From Prostheceraeus crozeri (Eukaryota > Platyhelminthes > Polycladida > Euryleptidae), in the NCBI GenBank assembly GCA_907163375.1, contig CAJQUW010003449.1, forward strand, positions 239,545-303,544: a DNA stretch of 64,000 nucleotides, written 5' to 3'. Under the pieces are notes generated by a model. That model saw only the letters and a program-made list of their open reading frames with translations. It searched no databases and was not told where the DNA came from. How positions within the stretch are numbered: the first letter of the stretch is position 1; the number at the start of each line of letters is the position of its first letter. Of this stretch, positions 26,032-36,313 are shown one piece after another. A program made the translations under genes and the position numbers.

Positions 26032-26147
26032 TTATTTCTTCTTCTTCTTGAACAGGCCGAACCCCTTCTTGCCTTTCTCACCTCCTTCAACCGTCATGCT
26101 GACTTCGGGGGCAGGGCCAAGGTTGGCGTACATCGGTCCTCCACCAC
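26032..26147 (-). CDS. dlg: dlg linker exon with alternative polybasic C-terminus
   Basis: Acceptor CATTTTCAG|GTGG in phase 1 continues the PDZ2 exon in frame: GGGPMYANLGPAPEVSMTVEG. A good donor GGAG|GTGAGA then ends a 66-bp phase 1-1 exon at 26082; its MYAN resembles the MYMNDGYAPP linker of human DLG1. If that donor is not used, the same frame runs on through GEKGKKGFGLFKKKKK to a TAA at 26032-26034. An AATAAA hexamer overlaps that stop codon. So the segment reads both as an internal exon and as a terminal exon giving a short L27-PDZ1-PDZ2 protein with a lysine-rich tail that could bind acidic lipids or act as a localisation signal. Coding-like CpG-rich third positions run to the stop, which argues against chance read-through. 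Confidence 0.75.
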
Positions 26148-26943
26148 CTGAAAATGGATGGCTTTCATCAATAACAGTTCCTTAATGCTGTATGCGATTC
26201 ATTTTCCCCAGCGTCAGATTAATCTCATCTTTGTTATCTATTTCGATTCTCCAATTTTGTATCTTAGGTGATTACTGTGAAAGAATTAGTTGAAACAGTA
26301 GCAGACCAGAACTGCCACTAATTACCGTCAGGACTGGGGACCCGGAATCGAATAAAATTTGAACAATTTTTAGCTCTGAGTCCTTAAATCTGAACTCTTG
26401 CGAGCATCATGTCTTGTACTTGCCGACTCCACTATGATTCACTAATTGTGTCGAACCCGATAAGCAAGTAACATGCTTCAGAACATGACAGTGCATTGAT
26501 CACTGATCTCAGACAGCATTATTTAAGTATCTGATGATTTGTAAGATATAAGCTAAGCTGCTGTTAAGATGCTTGCTGCAATTTGTTCTTGCTTTCTGTA
26601 AAACACAAATTTTCATCGCAAGACGGCCTTATCAAGCGACAGATTACATAAAATGGACCTTCAGCAGACATGAAAAATTATGAATTATGAACCATGATGA
26701 CATGAAATATCAGATACCGCAAAATTTATGTTTGATATTGAGTGCACTCTGTGACTATTGTTGACGGATTATCATGGATTTTTAATCATGGATCAAGTCT
26801 GAGTTATCTCGCTATCTCTAAAATAGTTACATCGACACTACTTATCAAATGCTTGTATGCCGAGGATTGTTTTTCAGGGTGGTGAACAATTCTGAAGAAT
26901 GGATTTCCCTGACATTTGGTTTCCTTGTAACATGATGTAGTAT

Positions 26944-27139
26944 ATTAGATGCAGGCGATAGTAATACCACTCGAGTCAAATCAAAATAGAAAAAGCCACA
27001 ATGTAGAAAGTAGAGTTTATTCCGAGCTTTCGATCGCTATTCAAGCGTCATAATCATGGATCATCCATGATTATGACGCCTGAATAGCGATCGAAAGCTC
27101 GGAATAAACTTTACTTTCTACATTGTGGCTTTTTTTATT
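26944..27139 (-). mobile_element. Penelope-like palindromic insertion B
   Basis: Exact 12-bp target duplication ATGATGTAGTAT (26932-26943 and 27140-27151). A 41-nt unpaired tail touches the left copy; a palindrome (26985-27139, arms of 77 bp, three mismatches, centre at 27062) touches the right one. The arms contain ATGATTATGACGC, GCGATCGAAAGCTCGG and AATAAA in order, a decayed form of the CTGATGA / stem-loop / GAAA motif seen at the Penelope-like 3' end. Confidence 0.75.
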
Positions 27140-27799
27140 ATGATGTAGTATTCCTCACAGGCAAAATGAGATATATTGCCAGTAGATTATGATATTACAA
27201 ACATTATCGTAATGATATTGAAAATGAGTCTAAACGCAAAAATCTTACTTTCAGAAAACCTACGGCTAGGAGGAAAGGAAGCGCTACAAATAGAAGATCA
27301 GGGAATTAAGTGATTTGAAGACTATCACGAATCAATTGAAGGATGTGGCGAATGTCCTCGCCAGTGTTGGGACGATCGAAGCGGCATCCTCGCAAAGAAG
27401 CAATTTTGCTGATCAGCAAACTTTGTGCGGCTGGTTGAGGACACTGACGTGGAGGCAGGGCTCCCACTCCATAATTTGCGAAAATTTGCGCAGGCTGCTA
27501 AAATTTGCGCAGCTTTTGATTTCTGGGATAAAATTCGAAATTCTTGTGCCATCTTTGTGTTTGTGATATATTTAATTGCTTCAAGTCATTATCTTATTGC
27601 ATTTCTAAAATATCAATGTAGACCAAAGTTGGAGCTATATTGGTAACACCATGTATATGCATAATATAAGCTGAACAAAACTTGGCATGATTCAAATTTC
27701 TATTAAAACTTTATAACCGTAGGCTACTATGCAAATTAATGTACGCATGACCACATTATAATCAATCGCCCTTATAGAAAAGAGACTATACACGAAAAT

Positions 27800-28165
27800 A
27801 TATTTCTATGGCATGTGTGGAAAAAATATGAATCACTCCCGCTGTGTGAAGGACCTCGGAGTTCTCATGCCGAAAGACCTGAAATTCTCTCGGCACATTC
27901 TGACTTGTGTTCAGAGAGCTAACCGAATTGTGTCTACCATCCTCAGGTCATTGTCTCTCGGGACGCCGAATTGCTTGTCCATCTTTCCAATACATTGATT
28001 CGCCCCAACTCGAATATGCTATCCAAGTCTGGAGTTAAGACATTCTAGCTATCAAACGTGTACAACGACGACTCACGATGACTGGAACCGCCTCCCCGAT
28101 AACATTGTTAATAGTGATACTGTGAAACAATTTAAGCGACAGCTTATCATGATTTACTGTAACTT
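27800..28165 (+). mobile_element. CR1/Jockey-like LINE, RT C-terminal fragment
   Basis: Plus-strand frames give CVKDLGVLMPKDLKFSRHIL, CVQRANRIVSTILRSLSLGT, PQLEYAIQVWS, IKRVQRRLT and WNRLPDNIVNSDTVKQFKRQ. These are the ordered late RT and ORF2 C-terminal motifs of CR1/Jockey-type LINEs (DLGV-, K---QLEY---VW, ---VQRR-T, WN-LP--VV---S---FK). Several indels and an internal deletion. Confidence 0.75.
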
Positions 28166-28306
28166 CTGATGTATTTTCCTTTGCTGCCTAGGTGCTCATT
28201 GCACTTATAGATGCCAAATATAATTTAATATATTGATACAGTATTCCGATTTTGTCTCCCCCTGTAATACTAAATAGATAAAGAAAAACTTAACTATTTC
28301 TCGACT

Positions 28307-28330
28307 TTTCGGGTCAATACCCTTCTTCGA
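28307..28330 (-). repeat. hammerhead-like Penelope motif (solo)
   Basis: Minus strand CGAAGAAGGGTATTGACCCG then AAAAGTCG: near-CTGAAGA, one A, perfect 4-bp stem GGGT/ACCC with ATTG loop, then GAAA. Lies just 3' of the LINE fragment. Confidence 0.45.
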
Positions 28331-29179
28331 AGAAACGTCCAGAAGGTACTCGTATTTATTATTTTTCTTTCTTTAATTAATAATTGTGGGCATATACAGA
28401 GAGACAAAATCTGAAGATCAACATCTTCCATGCAGACTATATTTCTTTTAAAAGTTTTATCAGGTGGGCCTACGACCTTCGAAATTAACCGCTATTGCTC
28501 TTTAAGTAATAACGTTTCATTGAATGTTGTTGAAAGTTCTAAACTTATCAATTGGATGATAATTACGAGTAGATACAGCTTAAATAGGGAAATATCAAAA
28601 AATTACATACCAGACGACAAGCGAGTAGAGCGACTATGAGATTGAAAATGAATTTAAACTCGTACGGTATGTCAGTAACAATATTAAATTTGATTGATTC
28701 TACGAAAAGTTATAAATTTCAAATTAAGGAAAATAGATTTGACAGTAGGCTATAGTATAACAGTGATTGAATACAACTTGAATGAAACAGCTGAATTAAA
28801 TGTTTCCAAGGTATGCCCTTACTAATTAGTAATTTACATCTTAAGACGTAATATTTTTAGATTTGTATCTGATTTGTCATTGGTATAATGTGTCCGCAGC
28901 TAAAGCGAAATAATTAAGTTGATGTACATTAAGTTAGATTTTCTCGTCTTCCTATCTGAATGATCATTATACGGGATGTTTACAAAAGTTTACTTCTGTT
29001 TAAGTCTCAGGAAAGACGCAATAATAATCCAGAAAAAGTAAAAGAAAAGCATGCTTAGAAAAAATATATTCGATGAATTCGTCCCATTCACATCCATATA
29101 ATTGGCATGAAAAGGAAAATTTATTTTCAACGGTAGCAACTTCATGGATAACATGTCGATATTAATTATTAATTTAACA

Positions 29180-29335
29180 TTTTAACAAAATTCTCAAATT
29201 TGCGCAGAAAATTGGAATTTCCTAAAAATTTGCGCATTTGCGCAGAATTTGAAAATTTGCGCAGCTGCGCAAAATTTGCGCGTTTGCGCAAAATTTGAAA
29301 ATTTGCGCAGATGCGCAAAATTTGCGCAGGAGTGG
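29180..29335. repeat. AAAATTTGCGCA array
   Basis: About ten copies of AATTTGCGCA or its inverse TGCGCAAATT within 155 bp, some in facing pairs (TTTGCGCAGCTGCGCAAA). A shorter inverted version sits at 27471-27520. Read as subterminal repeats of the element at 27456-29343. Confidence 0.6.
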
Positions 29336-29344
29336 GAGCCCTGC

Positions 29345-30495
29345 TAATTGGCTCAATACGCAGTGGCCGTGCCTGTAGCAGAATCGCTAAGTGACTTTGC
29401 ACTCAACCCTTCAGCACAGCAGAGTTGAGTACAAGTAGTTGTATGGGGTCAATGACTCGACGACACTGACAAAATAGGTGCCTTAACATCATTTGTTAAA
29501 CAACTTTATCGAACTGAAATGGATGGAAGCATCCATTTCTATGTTAACCAGAGAAGTTCCGACGCACTAAAAACATAAAAATCATCTAACTTTTGCCTCT
29601 TGATATAGTGTCATTGGTTAAATACTGCATAGTCGTAGTGTGCATAATTCATTTGAGTAAAATACACTTGCAAATTTTGGCTTCTGGTGTATAATCCTTG
29701 ATGTCATTCATTGGCAGATTCATGTATACTCGCAGTGTAAATGAAATTTGTATATTCTAAGAAAAAAAATTGTAAATTTTGGTTTTTGATAACATAAGTC
29801 TGTGAATTTGTAGCAAAGAATGTAGACTCCAAGCTATGTTTGCATAATGTCGCACTTTATGTACAGGTTGAATGAAAATCATATACCGGTTTCGATGTCA
29901 GATTTCGAAGAGAAATCGTTCAGGTGTTATGGAGGAAAATGTGACGATTATTTTATCACATCTGATATATGGTGCTGAAATCATTTTCGTGCGGGTTAGG
30001 TCAACCACATTCTCCATACGCAAGCAGCTTGACTTACATCATGTAAGTAATCAAATACATTAGTACATACCACTATCACTAACTTAGCATTTACAAATTG
30101 ATAAGGAAATCGTGTTACTATCAGGACGCTTCACTGGATTTACGTGCTCACACATCAATCCACTAATTCAATACCGATGGCAAGATGAAGCCTTACAATG
30201 TTGTTGAATCACTAGCAATTAATGGTTCAGGAGCATTCAGTCACGATTCAACATTTCAGCACATCACACGCGCGTGTGAGAATTTAAATCCAAACGCCCA
30301 TTGAAAACAAGACGATGCAAGCCCACCTCACTTGACATTGAATAATTTCCAGCTCCAAGCTATTTCGATAAATTTTGATTAGACTGTGTAAAGAATAAAT
30401 AATCATAGAATTACAGTTTAATTCAAATATCTCTGCGAATACATTTTCTAAAAAGCAAGCTGTCTACAGATGCTTCGCTTTAAACTACCACTAAT
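29345..30495. other. dlg intron, unassigned
   Basis: No gene or repeat recognised between the 12-mer array and the IS630/Tc1 element. Confidence 0.35.
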
Positions 30496-30496
30496 A

Positions 30497-32428
30497 CACC
30501 TTTTCACTCTCAATTTCGGACAAGAGATATTCAATTTCGGACAAGGGAGATTCAATTTCGAACAACAGAAATTCAATTTCGAACATTTTATTAAATACTT
30601 TTTACTACATTTTCTAGCCGCTGTAATGGGAGAGAGTTAGTTCTGAACATCCAAAGAAGTTCAGAATTAATTGAAATACATCTCGAAACTTGTATAACCA
30701 TAAACCGAACTTGATTAGAATACCTATCTGCTCATAAAGTCTATTGAACACAACAGTGCATGTGATAGGTGAAAGTAGGTGATAGAAGCTTCTTCATGAA
30801 TAGATGAAACACACGGTTACTCGTGTTATTATTATTCGGTTGTTGCCAAGCAACCATTGACGTCATCAGTATGGCATTGGTTGTTCATACTTGCTGAAGT
30901 TAAGCATTTGCTTTAGTTTTCGAGCTTCATTCTGTCGACTACCGACTTAGCTGAATCGTGTGTCCAATATTCCTAGCCATTTTTACATCAATGTGTCACC
31001 ATCCAGTCGAAAGTACAAAAAATATGATTCACACATTCAACACCAAATAGTGGAGTCTGATGATCCTTGCGGCATCGGCAAAGTACAAGGTGCTCTCGAT
31101 CTTCTTGCGGATTTTCACGTGTTGTTATTTTGACAAAAAGTAAGTTTTCAGATTCTAGGTAGCATAAGTCGCATTCCTCTGATTACTTTTATTTCAAAAT
31201 TGACAAAAAGGTATTCCATATGTTCTCCCATCACAGCGTTTTCAAAGATGCAGCACTTGATAAAGGAGTAATAAGCAAAAGTAATATCACATGTGTTTAT
31301 GTTGTCCATTAGAGAGGTTAATCTTTGTTTTTATTCGTCTTGAGCTTTCGGACTTGGTACTTTGGTGTTTTATAGAAATAATATTTGCACCAGGCGGAGG
31401 CCCCACTAGCCAAAATTATAACACTGACAAATTTCAGCTTCATAGAGGCCACGGAATAGGCTTACTCCGACCAATCTTAAGATTTAATTTTGAATTGGAT
31501 TCTCGTACATCAAGAGCGGTCCAACGCCCCACGTTACTTTGTCACGGTGTCATAAGTGGAACTTCTTTATTCAACAAGATGTCCTTGTTGAATTTGGCAT
31601 TCACTGATTCCACCATCAGTAGGAAAAAAGCTCCATCGGAAAATAACAAACTGACCCAGAAAAAAACTAAGGGGACTAAATGGCCTTCTCGTCAATCTAA
31701 ATAGGGTCTGTGCAAACATGCAGGAAACAGTTGTGTCAGTGGACACTCCCTTTGAGACGGAATGTTGCCTCATAAGTGAATCTGGTATTAAAGGTTGAAT
31801 TAAGATCCTGTAAGTTAATCAATCAATTACCGTAATGGCAGTGACAAAAATCCGCAAGAAGATCGCGAACACACTGTAATTCACATACCGAAGAGTACGA
31901 TTTCAAGCATATTAAAGTAAGGTCAATTACCGAAACAGCGTAGTGGACGTAGAAATACTAAATTATGCGAGTTGCACGAAGCACCTTTGATTCAAAGAAT
32001 TGAAGAAAAGCCAGATTCAACGTAAATGGAATTGAAGGACATTTTGTTGTCTGAATTCAATCTACAAGTAACGCAAACTATTTCACGACCTGTACACGGT
32101 CTCCTTTCTACTACCAAGGATTTACGTGTAGAATTGGATGCTGTTAGTAACGAAGCGAACAAAAAAAAGCAAAAAGAATAGGCACAAATGTATCTCCATT
32201 ACTTAGAAAATAAATATGGTTTATGGATATACAAGTTTCGAGATGTATTTCAATTAATTCTGAACTTCTTTGGATGTTCAGAACTAACTCTCGCCCATTA
32301 CAGCGGCTAGAAAATGTAATAAAAAAGTATTTAAAAAAATGTCCGAAATTGAATCTCTGTTGTCCGAAACTGAATCTCCCTTGTACGAAATTGAATATCT
32401 CTTGTCCGAAATTGAGAGTGAAAAGGTG
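30497..32428 (+). mobile_element. Tc1/IS630-type DNA transposon, internally deleted
   Basis: 1932 bp flanked by TA on both sides (30495-30496, 32429-32430). TIRs are about 210 bp (30497-30705 and 32219-32428) and begin CACCTTTTCACTCTC. Each TIR carries four 21-bp subrepeats of CAATTTCGGACAAGAGA type. The interior has the N-terminal part of an IS630/Tc1 transposase at the right; the catalytic DDE part is gone. The middle (30706-31900) has no recognised coding sequence; the 137-codon frame at 31291-31704 is unassigned. Confidence 0.8.
31924..32220 (+). pseudogene. IS630/Tc1 transposase N-terminal remnant
   Basis: One frame reads QLPKQRSGRRNTKLCELHEA, PLIQRIEEKPDST, MELKDILLSEFNLQVTQTIS, RPVHGLLSTTKDLRVELDAV and KKKQKE, AQMYLHYLENKYG, with two in-frame stops. 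The GR--K motif, the I-E-P--T--EL--L-----V---TISR--H helix-turn-helix and the later K--R----A match the DNA-binding half of IS630/Tc1-type transposases. It stops at the right TIR, before the DDE/D motifs. Confidence 0.7.
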
Positions 32429-32786
32429 TAGAAGTTGATTAAGGTTAGAATGAGATGAAGAACCTTCGCTGGCAGCCCGGTTGAACCCACAACCTTTCAA
32501 GTACGTCGCTGCAAGCCCACCACGTAATTGCTGCATTGAAAACATATATCTCTGCTTACTGTAATTGTCATCCAATCATATGAGTGACATTGTACATTAT
32601 ACTCACATGTGTAAAGTACAACGGAATTTTAATTCCCATCAAAAAATCCCATCTGAGTATCAGAGACAGAAATTGAAAATTAATCTGTAATAACAAATTT
32701 TGTGATTCTTCATGAATCAACTGCGAGACGTCGAATATATCATCGCATCTGTATTGTGATTCATTTTATCTACATATCATCAACAG

Positions 32787-32925
32787 TAGGGTTGCACCGG
32801 ATAGTGGTTTTGCTATCCGGTACCGGATAGTTCATATGTTAGCCAACTGTTACGTAACGACATTGTACCGGATACCGAATAGCTAAATTTTCACTATCCA
32901 GTACCGGATATCTGATGCAACTCTA
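32787..32925. mobile_element. hAT MITE, 139 bp
   Basis: Ends TAGGGTTGCACCGGATA and inverse TATCTGATGCAACTCTA, with an exact 8-bp target duplication ATCAACAG (32779-32786 and 32926-32933). The interior repeats ACCGGATA/TATCCGGT words. No coding capacity. Confidence 0.9.
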
Positions 32926-33539
32926 ATCAACAGTGTGATTTTTCGTCAAAAATTAAGTAGTGGTCAATTAATTGATCTAACAAATGACTTTCATATTGGC
33001 GACAAAAATTTACATTATTTGTTTATATAATTAAGTTGTAAATCTCATCATTTATCTCATGCCGACATAGATTTCAAATTTGTAAATATGATAAGCTATA
33101 ACAAATGGAAGAAAGAAAGCAGAAACATCTTTTGTTAGAATGAAATCTGGACAAGCTCACTAGATTTATGAATATTGTTGACTGTTATATAGGCCAGTAG
33201 CATACTTTTGCTGACCCTTATCGCTGTTAAAAAGATAATCGAAAATGTGTGTGAAAGGGACATAACTGATCTCAGTCCATTAAATGTTCTAATTCACCAA
33301 TAAATCGATTTAATTTGGAAAGTGTCAAAGATGTGAAGCACTTATTCGACAAATAATAACAAAAAAATTTTATTTTAAGGTGCTGATACTTAATTCATGT
33401 AATTGTTCTTGACGAGTAAAATCATCGCAAGCACCAAAAAAAAGCTTAATTAATTTTCAAATTGAACATTTTCAGAAAACTGGATTTCAATGCAACGCGT
33501 GCTTGTGTCAATTTATGCAATAGAATCGAACATCCTTAC

Positions 33540-33684
33540 CTTCCATCTCCAGTTGATGAGGCATAGGTTCCTTTAATAGGAGGAGTCGTACATGTTCCCC
33601 AGTTGCCTTGAGGACCGTAACAGCATCTTCATGCGTTATTCGTTCCAAACTGGTATCATCTACAGCCACCAGACGATCACCAAC
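33540..33684 (-). CDS. dlg: dlg exon: second half of PDZ2
   Basis: 145 bp, phase 0 in and 1 out. Acceptor TGTTTCAG|GTT, donor GAAG|GTAAGG. Encodes VGDRLVAVDD, TSLERITHEDAVTVLK and ATGEHVRLLLLKEP, then MPHQLEME. This is the beta4, alpha-B (class-I His in ITHEDAV) and beta6 part of PDZ2. The phase-1 end can join either the 26-kb linker exon or directly the candidate 23.7-kb microexon, so the linker exon is a possible cassette. Confidence 0.94.
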
Positions 33685-33689
33685 CTGAA

Positions 33690-35450
33690 ACAGACCCCCA
33701 TGATGATTATCATTTTTCTGAATCAAAGTCTTGCTCTCTTTTCCATGTTTTGGTGAGATAATCATCATGACCATGTAATAATAGCATGGTGGTGTCAACC
33801 TGGTGATTCGGAGATTTCACCAGGTTTGCCTCCTACATAAGAGTTAGTACCTTGTAAAACCTGATCTCCAAACTGGTAATTTAATGCTTCCATGGCTATA
33901 ATTCACTCCTCATTTCAACGTTAACGAAGAAGCAGCAGTCCATGGGTTATCCTTTCTGTCTTTCAACCTCTTCAATACTACCATAATCTTGATAAGGATG
34001 CACAGACATCAAACTTCTACTTTTCAGATCCAAGAATGCTATAGCTACGCCTTTTTACTGCTATGCACTAGGAATCCAAATAAGGGTATCATATCATCCT
34101 AATTGATCAAGTATAAAAGTAATCATCAGCCCACAACCTGGATTTTTTTTTAAAAAAAATAAATATCATTCATAGTTTCAGTTTAAACTGTTGATTATGC
34201 AAGTAAAATAATTTCAGCAACCCCCTTAGATAACATAATTAGACAGAATTGATGAAAAGATGCAATATTTATTAATGTGTGGCAAAATTTACTTTCGTTA
34301 CGATGAACCATCTTCAGGCTAGGACATAGTCGAAATAAAAATCACTTTGTTATTACGAAAGAGTCGATATGACTAGTTCTATTTAGCTGATCTATTTTAT
34401 TCAGCATTAATTCCATGTGATTTTTCAGTTTGAAATATTTTCCTTGAACACATGAGAATGACCAATTTTACGATTTTTATGAAAGCCTCACACTTGTCAA
34501 GTTCTGCACGTGAAGACATAAAATACATACGTGGAATGTTCATTAAGTATCCGGATGTGTAAACTGATGATCTGAGAGTTTCAACTTCAAGTGTGCTCAT
34601 TGACAAATTAAAGCAATGAGCGGGAATGTGCTCGATCGCTGTATAAAGCATATAGCCCATGGGCAAGTTCGACAAAAGTCCTTTCCTTGAACGTCGTTAT
34701 CAAATTCAATTGCAATCACTTAAGGACCACGATTTTGCACTTTAAAAACAACACAATAGTAAATTAAAGTACTAGGCAGCTACATGCTGTCGTTTTTGGT
34801 CATGCTTATTGAGGAATCACGTTATAATTGCTCGCTTCATCTTTGACAGGAGGCTATATTTGGATGATGAGCAACGATGTGGTTCAGATGGCAAAAACAT
34901 AGTGATTTTGAACTTCCTGCGCTCCCCTGGTAAATGGATGATGCTGTCGTACATTGTTTATCAATATCATTTTTGCAAAGTTGATCTTCATCTTTGAATT
35001 ATGAACTTCTCGATAATAAATACCAATATTTGCCATTTTTCTTCAACAATGATGGTCAATTTCATTCTAAAAAAATTAGGACTACAATAGGGGCCGAGAC
35101 ATTTTCCATAAATATGACAGCTATCATTGCCGCTTCAATTTCTAAGCAACTTTTTTGGACTGCTTCTATCTCGTAATCTCTTCCGACAAGAGGTATATGA
35201 TAAAAATGCACCACTAAGCTATGAAATTAAGCGAGTCCGTGAAATTCCTATGCGTCCTTTAATCAATTTTACGCGTTTTGTTGTGAATTTTAAACATTCG
35301 CTCTAAAGCGCTCCGTTAGCCAGAAAGCGAAGTGGTTAATCTTGCTAACTTGTGATTGCTGGCTGCTATCGCACCTTACAGCAATTAATTCAATGGACTA
35401 TTGCAGTACGCGCAAGCATACTGTCAATCTGATGTAGAGGAGTTAGCTTA
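33690..35450. other. dlg intron within PDZ2
   Basis: No gene seen. Contains a short hairpin (CCTGGTGA...TCACCAGG) at 33799-33825, the solo motif at 34293-34317 and a possible decayed tRNA-like A-box near 35325. Confidence 0.4.
34293..34317 (-). repeat. hammerhead-like Penelope motif (solo)
   Basis: Minus strand CTGAAGATGGTTCATCGTAA then CGAAAG: CTGAAGA, one base, a small GTT/AAC stem, GAAA, followed downstream by AATAAAT. Same pattern as the Penelope-like 3' end. Confidence 0.45.
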
Positions 35451-35451
35451 C

Positions 35452-35712
35452 CTCCATACGACCATCAGCATAAGCACAACCATTTTCAATGACTCGTGTC
35501 ACAAATATTCCTGGATCGCCTTCGATATGTTCGTTATCAACTCCACCAGCGATGCTGAAGCCCAGGCCCCGTCCTTGCTTCCATAATTCGATCTCGAAGT
35601 ATTGCGGTTGCTGGACTTCAAGGCCCATATTACCCATGCCGGGGGTGAGACCATCAACAGATGCATTGGGAGGAAGTATGCTACCATCAGGCAATCGTCT
35701 TCGCCGGACAAC
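35452..35712 (-). CDS. dlg: dlg exon: end of PDZ1, linker, first half of PDZ2
   Basis: 261 bp, phase 0/0. Acceptor TTGCAG|GTT, donor ATGGAG|GTAAGC. Starts [10 protein letters not shown], the last strand of PDZ1 (human YVKRRK), then a linker of about 30 residues, then PDZ2: [50 protein letters not shown]. The exon breaks PDZ2 after the DGR turn, exactly where the next exon resumes with VGDRLVAVDD. PDZ1 and PDZ2 both carry the string DN-HIEGDP, so the two domains resemble each other more than usual around the beta2-beta3 loop. Confidence 0.95.
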
Positions 35713-35960
35713 CTGCAATTCAGACGGAGAATACATCGTTAAGATTTGTCCTTCAGATGGCTAAGTGCAACAAAATGATTATCTGACGATCCTAAGTGCA
35801 TGATTCCAATTTGTCAATTTTAATACATGTATGATCGCCTTTTTAGAAAAAAAATAACGAATGGTGTGGCCAACAAGCTGAAAAAGCATGGTTCTTCAAC
35901 AGCAATATCTATCAGCGATCTGTGATATATGTAGCTGCATATCAGGACTACTCATTAGTA

Positions 35961-36166
35961 TGTGTTGAAGAGACCTTGGTTAATCATTTTTAAGTTTTTT
36001 GTTGGGAAACCAAATAGACAAGATGGTAATAATTTTTTATGCTTTATTAATTTCGGTCTCTTCTTAGGCCATCATCAGAAGCAGAGACTCTGCTTCTGAT
36101 GATGGCCTAAGAGGAGGCCGAAATTAATAAAGTATAAAAAAATTATTACAATCTTGTCTAATTGGT
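35961..36166 (+). mobile_element. Penelope-like palindromic insertion C
   Basis: Exact 12-bp target duplication TACTCATTAGTA (35949-35960 and 36167-36178). A 48-nt unpaired tail touches the left copy and a palindrome (36009-36166, arms of about 78 bp, centre 36087) touches the right. The right arm holds CTGATGATGGCC, a loop, GGCCGAAA and AATAAAG: a hammerhead-like core with a 4-bp GGCC stem. The left arm mirrors it on the other strand. Confidence 0.8.
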
Positions 36167-36313
36167 TACTCATTAGTAGTTTTGTTTGTTTTGTTACATG
36201 TCATGATCCCAAGCAAGGTGAATATTAATTTTCCCAACAAGCAGGCATTTTTCACGACTGTCTTGCTTTAAAACAAAAATATTCAAATCCTTTTGCGCGT
36301 GAAACATCAATTA

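Larger units (their letters stand above)
27456..29343. mobile_element. hAT-like element candidate with 12-mer subterminal repeats
   Basis: Inverse ends CAGGGCTCCCACTCC at 27456 and GGAGTGGGAGCCCTG at 29329-29343, each followed inward by copies of AAAATTTGCGCA. CAGGG ends and subterminal repeats are typical of hAT. No 8-bp duplication was found, so the two ends might instead be separate insertions. A CR1/Jockey-like LINE fragment lies inside. Confidence 0.4.

Noticed and set aside
31291-31704. 137-codon plus frame inside the IS630/Tc1 element as its transposase
   Set aside because: No helix-turn-helix or DDE-type motif; the real transposase remnant is at 31924-32220.
35320-35390. tRNA-like A-box stretch (AAGCGAAGTGGTTAATC)
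   Set aside because: No B-box at the right distance; not enough for a SINE call.
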